From contig CAWHPS010000037.1 of the NCBI GenBank assembly GCA_963831235.1, positions 1 to 64,000 on the forward strand: a stretch of DNA of 64,000 nt, in the 5' to 3' direction. Positions within the stretch are counted from its first letter, which is position 1, and each line of letters opens with the position of its first letter. The translations under genes were made by a program, and so were the position numbers. This DNA comes from CAWHPS01 sp963831235 (GTDB lineage Bacteria > Fibrobacterota > OXYB2-FULL-49-7 > JAEUSG01). The notes under the pieces are model-generated. The model was not told the DNA's origin and made no database searches. It worked only from the letters and a program-made list of their open reading frames with translations. Positions 62,333-64,000 of the stretch are shown in pieces.

Positions 62333-63425
62333 CTAATTCTGGATGATAACCCTTGTTTGGTCCTTGCTGTACAATAAATATATCAGGGGATCTGTTTCAG
62401 ACTTAATAATGATCTGCTTAGTATCAACCAATGATTTGTCCAGATATTTATTCATTTCAACAGCATCAGCTGGTGTCTTGAATAATATTGTGAATTCATC
62501 GTTTGGCCCTGATGCCCTTATGTTTTGAATTTTTCTTGCAAGCATTTCATAAGTATTGGGCCATTTTGTTGTACTGTCATAACCAGAATATATAAGTATT
62601 GTTGAATAGATCATTATTGCCAATTGAACCACTATTGCCAGACGTGTTATGATATAAAATATTTTATTTAATTCCAGATACAAAACCGCATATATTGAAA
62701 GCCCCATGATTATTATAAAATAGGGTGTTGAAAACACAGAAAACCTGAAATTAATCAATGAAACCGTGTGTCCGGATTTGATTGCAGCCAAACCATTAAA
62801 TATTAATGCACCGATTACAAAAACCGACAATACCTTAAAGTTGTGTAGATAATCCCTACCCCTATTTTTTATACAAAGTAAAATAAGAAAAAAAGGGATT
62901 ATAAAAAGTAGCGTCGCTTCTCTTATTTTCATACCCATAAAGAACAATGTGTTTCCTGAAAATGCGCATATGTTTTTCAGCCATCCGGAAAGCAAAGTAT
63001 ATGGCCCTGTTTTATAATAGTATTTTGCAGGATCATGCAGGGAGACTTGAACCCAATAATCATAATTTTTAGAAATCAGTTCAAGCCCTTGATATGCATA
63101 GTGCCATACCCATATCAAGGTAAGGGTTGCGGTAATTGACATGGATATCAGAAAAGAGATTCGATGTTTAAACGATGGCTTTAAGTAATAAAAAAAATTA
63201 TTGTATGACAAAATAGAATATATGCTGTCCAATAATGTGTTAGAAGAGTTCCGGTTGATAGTAGTGTATAAGCTGAAAGTTGTGTAATACTAACCACGGG
63301 ACGTTTGGCAATTTTTAATAATTAAGAGTGTGGCTGATAATAACAATAAAATCGAAAAGAGATAGGCCCTTGCCTCCTGCGAATAGGTTATAAGAAGAGG
63401 ATGTATGGCCATTAACCCCATAACA
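62333..63425 (-). pseudogene. GT39/ArnT-like membrane glycosyltransferase, decayed
   Basis: Three frames hold pieces of one multi-span protein. From about 63425: IHPLLITYSQEARAYLFSIL (a typical family motif); from about 63290: LSAYTLLSTGTLLTHYWTAY; then from 63232 a 299-residue frame with seven or so spans to 62333. The last change of frame falls at a run of eight A (about 63188-63195). The N-terminal third with the catalytic Asp is absent. It would have moved sugars from a lipid carrier to a surface molecule. Confidence 0.68.
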
Positions 63426-63426
63426 A

Positions 63427-63615
63427 TTAAGGCCGTAACTCTGGTCTTTCAAGCCCCAGTTCCCTGAAAAAGATGTCGGACATTGCATCGTCATAATGCT
63501 GGCCTGTGTGCACCATGATTTCCTTAATACTGGGAAACCTTTTAAGCGCCCTTGATATCATGGCAGCCTTGATAAATTGCGGCCTGGTCCCGACAACGGA
63601 CAGGATTTTCCTCAT
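63427..63615 (-). pseudogene. UDP-N-acetylglucosamine 2-epimerase, N-terminal fragment
   Basis: 62 residues beginning RKILSVVGTRPQFIKAAMIS and HTGQHYDDAMSDIFFRELGL, the exact start of WecB-type epimerases of about 370 residues. The frame stops where the family would continue, and the glycosyltransferase remnant follows at once, so the gene was cut by a deletion joining two surface-glycan genes. Confidence 0.85.
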
Positions 63616-63813
63616 GGTTTTAGACCTTTTATATGGGCGAAATTGTTTTTGTTTAATATAGTTTCATGGGCCTTCATTTGCAAGAAGGGAAGTTTGTTAA
63701 AACGATTTGCCTTGGAACTAAGGGTATAACTATTGCCTTGTTTTTAGGAACATGAACGGTTATTTTCATAAGTATAAAAGATTCCCAAAGCCTGATACGA
63801 TAATTAGAATATA

Positions 63814-64000
63814 TGACAAATAGCCATAAGCTGTGGTTTTCAAAAGCCCTGTTCCTTGTATTGTTCGTCTTGGCTTATTTCGCAGCCAGACTGCCAGTTA
63901 TACGCGAACCCCTCGGTTTTGAAGAGGGAATATTTGCCGCCATAATGGTAAATCGTAACGCAGGGCCTGATTATGGCCTTGCAGGACGGGTAGATGGCCA
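63814..64000 (+). CDS. Membrane protein, 3' part outside window
   Basis: Open frame from the ATG at 63814 to the window end (62 codons). It has a basic start, one hydrophobic span (ALFLVLFVLAYFAARLPVI) and then REPLGFEEGIFAAI, as at the start of ArnT/PMT-like lipid-linked sugar transferases. That call is tentative since only the beginning is visible. No clear ribosome site was noted. Confidence 0.55.

Overview
The window reads as a chromosome segment of a Gram-negative, probably anaerobic bacterium. It has two TonB-dependent receptors, several lipoproteins, an oxygen-sensitive ThiH-type thiazole pathway, and large secreted proteins with PNPFNP/FlgD-like C-terminal domains of the kind used for type IX-like sorting. 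That mix points to the FCB side of the tree (Fibrobacterota or neighbours); this is an inference from gene style, not a phylogenetic placement.

Layout. 1-9160: a cobalamin-riboswitch-controlled operon for B12 capture, import, remodelling and nucleotide-loop reassembly (TonB receptor, BtuG-like lipoprotein, CbiR, CobU, CobT, CobS, BtuF, BtuD, BtuC). 9257-10273: a deletion-scarred CNNM/CorC gene and a small membrane protein. 10309-about 17450: an integrative element with no capsid genes, beginning at a tRNA 3' fragment and coding on the minus strand for integrase, AlpA-like excisionase, primase-helicase, winged-helix proteins, a chain of tiny overlapping ORFs, an ORF6N protein and a very structured GC-rich non-coding block. 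17563-21991: NPY-repeat protein, MORN/YwqK protein, a decayed two-gene insertion sequence and a transposase/heparinase chimera. 22011-28169: PEGA Ser/Thr kinase, a frameshifted gene and a fibronectin-III/FGE-like lipoprotein. 28265-34779: two tandem copies of a roughly 1010-residue secreted protein, one broken by one extra base. 34828-41569: small accessory genes and an intact copy of the two-gene IS. 41837-46010: a TolB-like protein, an epimerase and thiS-thiG-thiH. 46097-56099: an apparent uptake-plus-signalling operon (binding protein, binding-protein/TonB-receptor fusion, lipoprotein, histidine kinase, response-regulator phosphatase, STAS protein) split by an ISAs1-like element. 56121-62318: typA, CorA-like and ZIP metal transporters, and a GH94 phosphorylase with an in-frame amber codon. 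62333-64000: decayed surface-glycan genes and the start of a membrane protein.

The window is rich in broken genes (about eleven). Four are single-base frameshifts, three of which fit one extra base, so either the region is decaying or the assembly has indel errors; raw reads would decide. Strongest leads: the binding-protein/TonB-receptor fusion with its signalling genes, the structured block at 17043-17448, the two-gene IS with start codons bracketing a palindrome, the ISAs1-like element carrying a passenger gene, and the overlapping micro-ORF chain in the integrative element.
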